The notes under the pieces: model-generated
Database searches by the model: none
What the model was told of the DNA's origin: nothing
The model's input: the letters and a program-made list of their open reading frames with translations, nothing else
Made by a program: the position numbers and the translations under genes
In this document: piece by piece, positions 1 to 8,131 of the stretch
How the letters are laid out: every line of letters begins with the position of its first letter
Numbering within the stretch: the stretch's first letter is position 1
Assembly (NCBI GenBank): GCA_902794395.1
Contig: CADBHB010000005.1
Location: forward strand, 1 to 64,000
Direction of reading: 5' to 3'
Length of the DNA: 64,000 nt
Source: an uncultured Ruminococcus sp.
GTDB taxonomy: Bacteria; Bacillota; Clostridia; Oscillospirales; Acutalibacteraceae

Positions 1-52
1 CAATCTTCTGCTGTGTTCTTATCATTTATCAAATTGGTCCTGAAAATGAGTA

Positions 53-88
53 AACCCGAAATCCAGTACACCTGAATTTCGGGTTTTT
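53..88 (+). terminator. Rho-independent terminator
   Basis: A 10-bp perfect stem (53-62 with 76-85) has a 13-nt loop and is followed by a run of T. It would end a rightward transcript entering from outside the window. Confidence 0.75.
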
Positions 89-100
89 CTACAGTCTGAG

Positions 101-127
101 GCCGCTGTGACAACACAGCGGTCTTTT
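101..127 (+). terminator. Second terminator hairpin in tandem
   Basis: CCGCTGTG (102-109) pairs with CACAGCGG (114-121) around a 4-nt loop, followed by TCTTTT. It lies just behind the first terminator, so the upstream unit probably ends at a tandem pair. Confidence 0.6.
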
Positions 128-166
128 GCCGCCGCAAAAACATGTCGGTTTTCTCCGTTTTAGCTA

Positions 167-195
167 GTGACATTTCCGCGATAATGTGGTATACT
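167..195 (+). promoter_or_regulatory. Sigma-A promoter of the C39-like gene
   Basis: -35 GTGACA (167-172), 17-bp spacer, -10 TATACT (190-195), 34 bp before the ATG at 230. Confidence 0.6.
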
Positions 196-229
196 GAGCT
201 TTACTATACAATGAAACGGAAGCCATATT

Positions 230-1069
230 ATGGAAATCATCGGCAAAGTCAAGGCAATTGCTTTTACCGCGATACACAATATAAAAAAGCTCAGGCATGA
301 CAAGAGGAAGCTTATCGTCCTCTCTTCGACAGGCTTGCTTTTGGCGGTGCTTATCGCCGCCTCGGTCGTTTCTCAGGTCATTTTAAGCGGTAAGCCAGAA
401 AAAAAATCAAAGCCTGAGTCCGAAGCACCCTCGGGCAGACCCGCGTCTTATCAAATAGCCGACGTCCATCCCATCATGCAGGACACGCTAAAGGCGGGTT
501 GCGAAACCTACGCCTGCACCATGCTGCTGCAAATACTGGGCTTTGATGTGGACGAGTTCACCATAGCCGACAACTATCTGGACTGCCACTATGTTTACGA
601 AGGCGACGACGGCATAAAATACGGTCCCGATATGCACAGCGGCTTTGCGGGCACAGCCTACGCCGGATGGGGAGTATACGCGCCATCGATGGCAAAAAGC
701 ATGAACCGCTACCTCGACGATCAAAAATCCTCACTCAACGCCTACAACTACAACGACATCCCGCTGGAGACCCTTATCGACGAATACGTATGTAAGGGCG
801 TGCCTGTTATGATATGGGCTACCACCGATATGGATGAACCATACGTCTTTGACACCTGGGTGGTAAACTACGTCGACGAGAACGCCAAAGTAAAGGAAGG
901 TGACACCGTGCCGTGGTATATGCACGAGCATTGTCTGGTGCTTATCGGCTACGACGAGCACGACTACTACTTTGCAGACTCCACCCACGGCAATATCTCG
1001 CACTTTGAAAAAAGTCTTGTTCAGCAGCGCTATGCGCAGATGGAAAGCCAGTGCATTGTCGTAAAATAA
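230..1069 (+). CDS. Membrane-anchored C39-like (papain-fold) peptidase family protein
   Basis: A 279-residue protein with one N-terminal membrane segment (about residues 27-52), a short charged linker, then an extracellular domain. That domain has the C39_2 pattern: GCET with the presumed catalytic Cys91, a His in EHCLVLIGYD (His234), and Asp250 in the following FADST strand. These proteins resemble the peptidase domain of bacteriocin exporters but stand alone at the cell surface. Their substrates are mostly unknown. The gene has its own promoter and is followed by an unrelated small membrane gene, so it is probably monocistronic. The ATG at 230 has only a weak ribosome binding site. The fold call is fairly secure; proteolytic activity is inferred from the Cys/His/Asp set. 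Confidence 0.72.
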   Translation: MEIIGKVKAIAFTAIHNIKKLRHDKRKLIVLSSTGLLLAVLIAASVVSQVILSGKPEKKSKPESEAPSGRPASYQIADVHPIMQDTLKAGCETYACTMLLQILGFDVDEFTIADNYLDCHYVYEGDDGIKYGPDMHSGFAGTAYAGWGVYAPSMAKSMNRYLDDQKSSLNAYNYNDIPLETLIDEYVCKGVPVMIWATTDMDEPYVFDTWVVNYVDENAKVKEGDTVPWYMHEHCLVLIGYDEHDYYFADSTHGNISHFEKSLVQQRYAQMESQCIVVK

Positions 1070-1150
1070 GCAAAAATCGCTGATTTTTCCCGCTTTAAAA
1101 AAATTTTTTTAAATTATCTCTTTTTTGTCATACTGTTGTCATACTCACTT

Positions 1151-1159
1151 TGTTATACT
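1151..1159 (+). promoter_or_regulatory. Extended -10 promoter
   Basis: TGTTATACT (1151-1159) matches an extended -10. No -35 at standard spacing is seen. A near-repeat of TTGTCATACT lies just upstream (1125-1145). Confidence 0.4.
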
Positions 1160-1207
1160 GTAGTCACAGAAAAACAAAAACACAGTTTTGAAAGAGAGGT
1201 AATCAAT

Positions 1208-1396
1208 ATGACGATCAAAACCATCAACACTATTTTCTACATCATCTGCTCTGCTCTGCTTTTTGCCGCTGCCGTGTTCTTCGGCTTTGGCGCTTACGCT
1301 ACATCAACTCCTTTGCTGGTCGTCGCGGGCTGCAGCCTGCTTGCTTCCTTCGCGGGACTCTTCATCTGGAACTCAAAGCGCGCCAGACCCTGGTAA
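1208..1396 (+). CDS. Small two-helix membrane protein, unknown function
   Basis: I place the start at the ATG at 1208 because AGAGAGG lies 6-12 bases upstream; a longer frame from 1136 would run through the promoter. The 62-residue product has two hydrophobic helices (about residues 7-29 and 33-52) separated by a short turn, and ends in the basic tail KRARPW. It is a single-gene unit with its own promoter and terminator. I do not recognise the family, and nothing nearby gives it a role. Confidence 0.6.
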   Translation: MTIKTINTIFYIICSALLFAAAVFFGFGAYATSTPLLVVAGCSLLASFAGLFIWNSKRARPW

Positions 1397-1413
1397 AACT
1401 AATAGAAGCTTTT

Positions 1414-1446
1414 GCGGTATCTGTTCGGATACCGCTTTTCTTTTTC
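1414..1446 (+). terminator. Rho-independent terminator
   Basis: GCGGTATC (1414-1421) pairs with GATACCGC (1428-1435) around a 6-nt loop, followed by TTTTCTTTTT. Confidence 0.8.
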
Positions 1447-1497
1447 AACACATAAAAGAATAACGGCAGAGGGCGTTCGCGGAAAAACATTTTCCGG

Positions 1498-1526
1498 TTG
1501 ACGGGCACTTCTTTTGCCTGTATAAT
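1498..1526 (+). promoter_or_regulatory. Sigma-A promoter of the lipase-like gene
   Basis: -35 TTGACG (1498-1503), 17-bp spacer, -10 TATAAT (1521-1526). Confidence 0.75.
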
Positions 1527-1582
1527 ACTAATTATCAATGATTCGGAATACTAATATTTTTAGATAATGATTTGGGAGATAT

Positions 1583-3700
1583 ATGATGAAGCGATTTTTT
1601 AGGGTTTGTAAAACCGCCGTGTCTGCGCTGCTTTGCGCGGCTATAGGGTTTTGCTGCCTTCCTGTTTCAGCCGCCGCTTCGCCTGCCGAGCGCGTGTATA
1701 AGGGAAATTTTCTCTACTCTACCTTTGAATCGGCGGACGGCGTACACGGCACCTATTACTACAGCGACAGCTACTTTCTAAGCTCAGGCAAGGAGACGAA
1801 CGCTCACCTGAGGTCAATGTCGGCTGTAATGGCGTTCGGCGTCAGCCATTATTCGCAGGAGCAGTCCCCGGCACAGGGCATAACCGAGATCTTGACCGAC
1901 ATCGGCTTTGACACCGGAAGTATTGTCGCGCAGGATATGAACATCACCACAAAGGACAGCATAGGAACCGTAATAGCTCACAAGGAGATAAACGGGATGC
2001 CGCTTATTTGCGTAGCCCTGCGAGGCAACGGCTACAACAGCGAGTGGGCTTCAAATGTTACGGCGGGCACCGAGGGCGACCCCAAGGGCTTTTCCGATTC
2101 CGCGGACAAGGTCATGCGGCGCATCAACCAATACATTGAGGACTACAGCCTGTCCTCGCCCAAATTCTGGGTGATGGGATACAGCCGCGCAGGCGCGGTG
2201 TCGAATCTGGTGGGCAGAAGGCTCAACGAGAACATCTCAGCCTACGGCATCACGGACGACGACATCTATGTATACACCTTTGAGGCGGCTAATTCCTCCG
2301 CCGATCCCTCCGTATACGAGAACATCCACAACGTGGTCGACATCAACGATCTGGTGCCTTATGTATATCCCTCGGGCTGGGGTATCAGCGTCAACGGAGT
2401 AAAGGAATATATAGGCGGGGAAGAGGAGATGCTCACCTCAAAGACCTTTGATCTGCGCGCCAAAGACTTTACCACCGACTCAAAAAAAGTTTCCAAATCT
2501 AAATTTTTAAGCCAATTTACCGAGTTTTTGGGAGAAAACCTATCCCGCGAAACCTATGTTTCACTGCTTGAGGAACCGGCTTCAAAGCTGTGCGAGATAA
2601 TCTTCGGCAAACCCGCCGCCGACCAGGACGCTATCTCCAATTACTTTGACAAGGTTTTCGAGAACGCCGGAAATGACGCCCATCTTGTTATGATAGTCAT
2701 GTACATCATCACCGGACCCGAGTCTGAATTTACCATTACCAGCGTCAGCAACTTCCTTAAGAAGCATATGGATGACACGCGCACCGACGAAAACCCACCG
2801 TTCACCGACGAGGAATATGAGTTTTTGAAGTCCGCCGTCGAGCCATTTGTAAGGGCTATGATGAAGCTTGTTGATCCCGAGCTCGCCTATTCCGAAAAAG
2901 ACTCCAACGGCAATACCATAAAGATGCCGTTTTATCACCTGATGACCTTTGCCGAGTACAGTGACGCCCTTATCACCGCGCACTACAACACGCATTTGTT
3001 TGAGGTGATAACCGCGCAGGACTCCTACTATTCCGACAGCTTTTCCGTTACACCCGGCGCGCTGTTCTGCGGTCAGCGCTACACCTTTGACGATTACGGC
3101 GAGGGGCTGTATTCAAAGGCGGAAAAAATGGGCTTTTCGGAAAGGGATATACGATATTTGAGAAACGGCTACGATGTCGGCATAGATAACGACGTCAAAA
3201 CCGTGAGCGGCAGTTCGGTTTCGGAGGAGTCAAAGGTAGTCATAGGGGAGATGATCGGCAAAACAGCGGAGACCGTGGGCTACTACGACATCACCCTCAA
3301 CAAGCGGGTCGGCTTCCGCGTCGATACCGCCAAAACCGAATTTGCCGAGAACACGGTGACGATGACGCTTGACTCTCCGCCGTCAAAGGATGATAAGATA
3401 TATGTGATTTACGCTGACGGCAGGGAAACCGCCGTTATGGAGAGCAGCCTGCAAACCGAGAGCGACAAGACTAGCCTGACCTTCAAAGCGCCGCGCTCGG
3501 GAGTGTATACCGTTGTGCGCTCAAAACAGCCGCTGTCCTTGCCGGCAAGCCGTGTTTTTGAGAAAAACAGCCCTACAACATGGGTGATCCTCTCTATTGC
3601 CGTTTTGGTGTTCTTTTTCGCCGCCTTCTTTGTGTTCAAGCATTTTGAGGACAAAAAGCAGCTAAAGCATATAAGCAAAAATACCGAGGAAGACAGGTAA
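1583..3700 (+). CDS. Secreted, C-terminally membrane-anchored lipase-like alpha/beta hydrolase
   Basis: The 705-residue protein begins with a signal peptide (about residues 1-31). It has the nucleophile elbow GYSRAG with Ser201, and about 55 residues later NDLVP with the likely catalytic Asp256, the arrangement of class 3 lipases. The catalytic His is not certain. A long middle region has no repeat I can see. The chain ends with a transmembrane helix (about residues 666-686) and a charged cytoplasmic tail. So the enzyme should sit outside the cell, tethered at its C terminus. Substrate is unknown: a lipid or other ester is an inference from the fold. It has its own promoter and is separated from the kinase/phosphatase pair by a new promoter. 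Confidence 0.7.
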   Translation: MMKRFFRVCKTAVSALLCAAIGFCCLPVSAAASPAERVYKGNFLYSTFESADGVHGTYYYSDSYFLSSGKETNAHLRSMSAVMAFGVSHYSQEQSPAQGITEILTDIGFDTGSIVAQDMNITTKDSIGTVIAHKEINGMPLICVALRGNGYNSEWASNVTAGTEGDPKGFSDSADKVMRRINQYIEDYSLSSPKFWVMGYSRAGAVSNLVGRRLNENISAYGITDDDIYVYTFEAANSSADPSVYENIHNVVDINDLVPYVYPSGWGISVNGVKEYIGGEEEMLTSKTFDLRAKDFTTDSKKVSKSKFLSQFTEFLGENLSRETYVSLLEEPASKLCEIIFGKPAADQDAISNYFDKVFENAGNDAHLVMIVMYIITGPESEFTITSVSNFLKKHMDDTRTDENPPFTDEEYEFLKSAVEPFVRAMMKLVDPELAYSEKDSNGNTIKMPFYHLMTFAEYSDALITAHYNTHLFEVITAQDSYYSDSFSVTPGALFCGQRYTFDDYGEGLYSKAEKMGFSERDIRYLRNGYDVGIDNDVKTVSGSSVSEESKVVIGEMIGKTAETVGYYDITLNKRVGFRVDTAKTEFAENTVTMTLDSPPSKDDKIYVIYADGRETAVMESSLQTESDKTSLTFKAPRSGVYTVVRSKQPLSLPASRVFEKNSPTTWVILSIAVLVFFFAAFFVFKHFEDKKQLKHISKNTEEDR

Positions 3701-3778
3701 ACAAACTTATTATCCCGGGGAGTGTTAGATTTTTATATATTTATAATATAATTGTAATACTTTTGTGGTGAAAACTTA

Positions 3779-3807
3779 GTGACAATCCCGTCGCGTTATG
3801 CTATAAT
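3779..3807 (+). promoter_or_regulatory. Sigma-A promoter of the phosphatase-kinase operon
   Basis: -35 GTGACA (3779-3784), 17-bp spacer, -10 TATAAT (3802-3807). Confidence 0.75.
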
Positions 3808-3839
3808 ATATCCAGCTATCAAAAAAGGAGTTGACGCGT

Positions 3840-4550
3840 TTGAAATTTGATGTTTCCTATTATTCGGCTAAGGGAGACAGAGCCAACAACGAGGACTTCG
3901 TCTCCGTAAAAAAACGCGGCTCTGTGCTGCTCGCCGTTTGCGCGGACGGTCTCGGCGGACATGACAACGGAGAGATCGCCTCAAAAACCGCGGTCAACTG
4001 TATTAACAAGGCTTTAAAGAACAAGCCGCTTTCGGCTCAAGCGCTGGAACAGGCTGTTGAAGAGGCAAATCTGGCGGTGCTTGACAGGGCAGAAAACTCC
4101 GAAATGAAAACCACTATCTCGGTCGTTTGGATAGCTGACGACAAGGCGCTGGCAGCTACAGTGGGCGATACCCGAGTTTATGTTTTCCGCGACAAAGAGA
4201 TACTTTTTATGTCGACCGACCACAGTGTTTCGCAGTTATCGGTGATGGCGGGCGAGATCACAACCGATGAGATACGCGGCCACAAGGACCGCAACAAGCT
4301 GGTGCGCGTGCTGGGCGGCAGAGAAAATGTGAAATCCGACATCACCGAGATACAGCTCGAGCCGGGCGACGCTTTTCTGCTGTGCAGCGACGGCTTTTGG
4401 GAGAACATCGTAGAAGCCGATATGCTCTCCTCGCTTTCCGAATCAAAAAAAGCCAAGGATTGGCTAAGCAAAATGCGTCAGACGGTCGACTCGGTGCCGG
4501 ACGCTGATTATGACAACAATTCCGCTATCACACTGATAGCGTTAAAATGA
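3840..4550 (+). CDS. PP2C-family Ser/Thr protein phosphatase
   Basis: A 236-residue PPM/PP2C phosphatase. The metal-binding motifs are all present: GDRANNEDF near the N terminus, ADGLGGHDNGE, VGDTRVYVF, LCSDGFWENI and a final DNNSAITLI. This family removes phosphate from Ser/Thr residues with two Mn or Mg ions. I choose the TTG at 3840 because AAAGGAG ends 9 bases before it; the TTG at 3831 abuts that site. The stop overlaps an ATG of the next frame, and the kinase gene follows directly, so the two are almost certainly co-translated as an antagonistic kinase/phosphatase pair. Confidence 0.92.
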   Translation: MKFDVSYYSAKGDRANNEDFVSVKKRGSVLLAVCADGLGGHDNGEIASKTAVNCINKALKNKPLSAQALEQAVEEANLAVLDRAENSEMKTTISVVWIADDKALAATVGDTRVYVFRDKEILFMSTDHSVSQLSVMAGEITTDEIRGHKDRNKLVRVLGGRENVKSDITEIQLEPGDAFLLCSDGFWENIVEADMLSSLSESKKAKDWLSKMRQTVDSVPDADYDNNSAITLIALK

Positions 4551-4558
4551 GGTGGATT

Positions 4559-7222
4559 ATGGATCACTTTTGTTATAACTGTATGCACAGGCTGGATTCC
4601 GACGATGCGGTCTGTCCCAACTGCGGAGCTAAAAACTCAACGGAAGACGAAAACGTTCAGCATCTTCCGTGCGGCGTAGTGCTCAACAAGCGCTACATGA
4701 TAGGCCGCGTGCTGGGTGAAGGCGGTTTCGGAATTACATATATCGGGCGCGACCTCAACCTCGATATGATAATCGCGGTCAAGGAATTTTTCCCGGTAGG
4801 TTTCGTCAGCCGAAACTGCAACGCCAACACCACTGTTTCCATCACGGGTGAAAACAGCAAGGGCTTCTTTGAAAAAGGAAAGAGCAAATTTATTCAGGAG
4901 GCAAGGATACTGGGCAAGTTCTCTGGAAACAAGAGCATAGTTGATGTGCGCGATTTCTTTGAGGACAACAACACTGCCTACATCGTCATGGAGTATATCG
5001 ACGGTGTCACCCTTAGCAAATATATCAACGAAAACGGTCCCTTTAGCTTTGACGACCTTTTTCAAAAGCTGCTGCCCGTTCTCAACGCGCTCAGTCAGAT
5101 ACATCAGAAGGGCTTGATCCACCGCGATATAAGTCCCGACAACATAATGATAATGAAGGACGGCTCTCTCAAGCTGATGGATTTCGGCGCTTCAAGGGAG
5201 GTCAACTACGAGGACAAGCGCAGCCTTTCCATTGTGCTGCGCCCGGGCTACGCCCCTGAGGAGCAGTACCGCTCCAAGGGCAAGCAGGGTCCGTGGACGG
5301 ATATATACGCGCTCTGCGCCACGATTTATAAGTGTATCTCAGGCGTTACGCCCGATGAATCCATGGAGCGTATGTTCAACGACGAGCTCAAGCCGCCGTC
5401 GACTCACGGCGCCAAGATCGCTCCTTATCAGGAGCAGGCGCTTATGAAGGGCATGGCGGTTTATCAGCAGCACAGGTTCCGCAATATTGAAGAGCTTATC
5501 GCAGCGTTTAGCGGCAAAGCCGCCGTGCCCGACACTCAGAGAACGGTGGCTGCTTCGGCACAAGTGCCGCCGAGGCGAAAGGAGCCTGTTCAGCGACCGC
5601 CTGTACAAGCCGTAAACAACGCCCAAAGACCCGCGCCCGTGGCTAAAAACTACGGTCAGCGCACGGTAACACAGCAGAGTGTACCGCCTTACAACGCGCA
5701 GCAAAATTCCCCGCAGTATAAACCGCAGCAAAACGTGCCGCAGTATAAACCGCAGCAAAATGTCCCGCAGCAGAAGCCTGCCAAAAAGGCTCCCTCTAAA
5801 AAGATGATCGGCATAATCGCCGCTGTGCTGGCAGTGCTTATCGTCGCGGGCGTAGTCATAGGTGTGGTCGCGGCTACAAACAGCAAGGGCAAGTCAAGCG
5901 ATACAAGCGCCGCAAACAGCATAGCCTCTTCCGACAACACAGGCTCCGATAAAGACGATGGCAGCGGCTCCGGCAACAACGCCGACAGCGGCTCCGCCAA
6001 CGGAGGCACCTCAAAGGCGACAGACACCGCCGTTACAACCGACGGCGACTTTATCAGCGAATCCTATTTCGGCGACGAAAACAATATCAGTCTAAAGGTC
6101 TGGGCGCCCAGTAACGCTGTTTCTCTCACTCAGGAAATGGTTGAGGACTTTAAATCGCATTATCCCAACATTACCTTCACCGATATAAGCGTTGTTGCTC
6201 AGAGCGAAAGCGAAGTTTCGACGATTATCATCAACGACCCGGACGCAGGCGCCGATGTTTTCGGATTCCCCAGTGACACGCTGGATAGATTGCAGGCCGC
6301 ACAGGTACTTGCTCCGCTGTCTGTTGATATTTCCAAATTCGTTTCTCAGGAAAACTCCGAAACCTCTGTTAATGTCGTGACCTCGAACAATGATCTGTAC
6401 GCGTTCCCGGAAACCGGAGATAACGGTTACTTTTTGGTCTACGACCGCAGCATAGTTTCCGACAGTGACGCCACAACCCTTGAGGGCGTTTTGGAGGCAT
6501 GCAAAAAAGCGGGCAGACAGTTTGTTATGGACTGCGGCAACGGCTTTTACAGCTGTACGTTCGCGTTTACGGGCGGTGTTACGATCGACGGCTTTGAGTC
6601 CGACGGAACTACACAGAAATTCGTGGATTATGACGAAGACGAAGCTGTGTCTACCATTATGGCATTCGCCTCACTTATGAAGACCTACAAGGGAACCTTC
6701 ATAAGTAATAGTGCCACTCAAATCAGCTCAGGCTTCAACGGAAAAACAGTCGCAGCCGGCATTGACGGCACCTGGGATTTTGCCGCGCACAAGCAGGCAT
6801 TGGGCGACAACTTCGGCGTTGCCAAGCTTCCCACTATCTCGGTCAACGGAACGAAGAAGCAGATGATCGGAATAATGGGACAAAAGCTTCTCGGCGTAAA
6901 TTCACACTCAAAATTCCCCAGAGCTTCTCAGATGCTCGCTTACTATCTGGCGGGAAAGACCTGTCAGCAAAAGCGTGCCGAAAGCCTGGGCTGGGGTCCT
7001 ACCAACCTGGTCGCTCAATCGGCGTTATCAGACGTTCCGGTGATGCAGGTCATTTTCCAACAAATCGCCTTCAGCGTCCCGCAGGTGAATATTGCAGGCA
7101 CCTTCTGGACACCGATGGGCACGCTCGGAAGTGAGATATACAAGGATACCTGGAAGGCTGATGACAAGGAGGCAACCAGGCAGCTGCTTCAGACAGTCAT
7201 CGCCAATATCAGGGACGAATAA
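4559..7222 (+). CDS. Transmembrane Ser/Thr kinase with a solute-binding-protein-like ectodomain
   Basis: An 887-residue chain from the ATG at 4559 (GAGG 6 bases upstream; an ATG at 4547 overlaps the phosphatase stop). In order: a zinc ribbon (Cys5, Cys8, Cys19, Cys22); a Hanks-type kinase with GEGGFG (54-59), Lys75, HRD with Asp190 and DFG with Asp208; a Pro/Gln-rich linker holding repeats of PQYKPQQNV; one transmembrane helix (about 416-439); a low-complexity Ser/Gly/Asp stretch; then an ectodomain (about 501-884). The ectodomain reads like a family 1 ABC solute-binding protein: LKVWAP at its start, GIDGTWDF, FGVAKLPTI and a C-terminal lobe beginning LGVNSHSKFPRASQM. Outside this fusion, such domains bind sugars or oligosaccharides. 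I infer a one-chain receptor that senses a solute outside and phosphorylates proteins inside. The ligand is unknown. Confidence 0.85.
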   Translation: MDHFCYNCMHRLDSDDAVCPNCGAKNSTEDENVQHLPCGVVLNKRYMIGRVLGEGGFGITYIGRDLNLDMIIAVKEFFPVGFVSRNCNANTTVSITGENSKGFFEKGKSKFIQEARILGKFSGNKSIVDVRDFFEDNNTAYIVMEYIDGVTLSKYINENGPFSFDDLFQKLLPVLNALSQIHQKGLIHRDISPDNIMIMKDGSLKLMDFGASREVNYEDKRSLSIVLRPGYAPEEQYRSKGKQGPWTDIYALCATIYKCISGVTPDESMERMFNDELKPPSTHGAKIAPYQEQALMKGMAVYQQHRFRNIEELIAAFSGKAAVPDTQRTVAASAQVPPRRKEPVQRPPVQAVNNAQRPAPVAKNYGQRTVTQQSVPPYNAQQNSPQYKPQQNVPQYKPQQNVPQQKPAKKAPSKKMIGIIAAVLAVLIVAGVVIGVVAATNSKGKSSDTSAANSIASSDNTGSDKDDGSGSGNNADSGSANGGTSKATDTAVTTDGDFISESYFGDENNISLKVWAPSNAVSLTQEMVEDFKSHYPNITFTDISVVAQSESEVSTIIINDPDAGADVFGFPSDTLDRLQAAQVLAPLSVDISKFVSQENSETSVNVVTSNNDLYAFPETGDNGYFLVYDRSIVSDSDATTLEGVLEACKKAGRQFVMDCGNGFYSCTFAFTGGVTIDGFESDGTTQKFVDYDEDEAVSTIMAFASLMKTYKGTFISNSATQISSGFNGKTVAAGIDGTWDFAAHKQALGDNFGVAKLPTISVNGTKKQMIGIMGQKLLGVNSHSKFPRASQMLAYYLAGKTCQQKRAESLGWGPTNLVAQSALSDVPVMQVIFQQIAFSVPQVNIAGTFWTPMGTLGSEIYKDTWKADDKEATRQLLQTVIANIRDE

Positions 7223-7258
7223 CAGAATACAGGCAATACATCGTTGCCTTTCAGCTTT

Positions 7259-7294
7259 GCCGATCAGCTCGTCACGGGGCTGATCGGCTTTTTC
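7259..7294 (+). terminator. Terminator of the phosphatase-kinase operon
   Basis: A 10-bp perfect stem (7259-7268 with 7279-7288) is followed by TTTTTCTCTTTC. It overlaps the last codons of the convergent membrane-protein gene. Confidence 0.85.
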
Positions 7295-7986
7295 TCTTTC
7301 CATATCAGCGATACCCAATGGTTCCAGTCTGTGTATAGATAAGAGAGGATGAAGGTAAGGCTGTAAATGAAGCAGCCGAAATACAGCATATACCAAACGG
7401 GGCGGGTTTGAAAATCCAGAAACGAGTAGGGTATCTTTTCCTGAGGGATAAAGCCCAGCACTATCAGGGTTATCACCGTAGCCGCGTAAAGAGTGATAAG
7501 CCAAGAGCAGTTAAGGCGCAGAAAGGGCTTTTCGGGCTTTACGGGCGAGCGGTTCATCAAAAAAGACACGATAGACAGCAGCGGTATCACAACGTGCATC
7601 GAAAACGAGGAAAAGGTAAATATATTCGGGTTGTCCGGCACAAAGGGGAAGAAGGACATCATAACCACCATAGCTATTATGGTTTCGGTTACAGCCGAGG
7701 ACAGCCGCAAATAGTAAAGTCGGCTGGACTCAAGGGCGATGTTGCCGCGCAGCTCGAACGCGCAGATAATGAATATAAGCAGAGATATGAGCGTTGTGAA
7801 TATGGTGCCGTTAAGCGTCATATAGCGAAATTCCATAAACACGTTTTCGGGCTTTTTTGACATAAGCGATTCGCAAACCGACGCCGTGCCCAAGGCGAAC
7901 AGCACCAAGGCGACGCCCATATTAATCCTGACATTTACGCGGCTGCGGCGGCTGAGCGCGCGGCGTTCTACTGCTTGATATTTCAT
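7264..7986 (-). CDS. Polytopic membrane protein, Pr6Pr-like
   Basis: A 240-residue protein with about six hydrophobic helices. Its size and layout, with SMHVVIPLLSIVSFL in the middle and PYSFLDF near the C terminus, recall the Pr6Pr / FAR-17a-AIG1-like family of small integral membrane proteins, whose biochemical role is unclear; this match is by eye. The start ATG at 7986 is preceded by GGAGAG at good spacing. It stands alone on the minus strand between two plus-strand units. Its 3' end lies inside the terminator hairpin of the kinase gene, so the two transcripts overlap in antisense by a few dozen bases. Confidence 0.6.
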   Translation of the reverse strand: MKYQAVERRALSRRSRVNVRINMGVALVLFALGTASVCESLMSKKPENVFMEFRYMTLNGTIFTTLISLLIFIICAFELRGNIALESSRLYYLRLSSAVTETIIAMVVMMSFFPFVPDNPNIFTFSSFSMHVVIPLLSIVSFLMNRSPVKPEKPFLRLNCSWLITLYAATVITLIVLGFIPQEKIPYSFLDFQTRPVWYMLYFGCFIYSLTFILSYLYTDWNHWVSLIWKEKKPISPVTS

Positions 7987-8068
7987 TGTTTTCTCTCCTC
8001 GTGATTTATAAGTGCTTCCTTAAGATTAACAAATTCGTATTTTATATGCACGGTTTCAGATTATTCAT

Positions 8069-8097
8069 TTTACATCAACGGAAAAATATGATATAAT
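8069..8097 (+). promoter_or_regulatory. Sigma-A promoter
   Basis: -35 TTTACA (8069-8074), 17-bp spacer, -10 TATAAT (8092-8097), ahead of the TetM-like/NYN gene. Confidence 0.65.
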
Positions 8098-8131
8098 AGT
8101 GACATAATTCATAAAAAACGGGGGTGAAAGC

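Noticed and set aside
5689..5780. CRISPR-like repeats
   Set aside because: The short repeats lie in frame inside the kinase gene and encode its PQYKPQQN linker; no spacers or cas genes.
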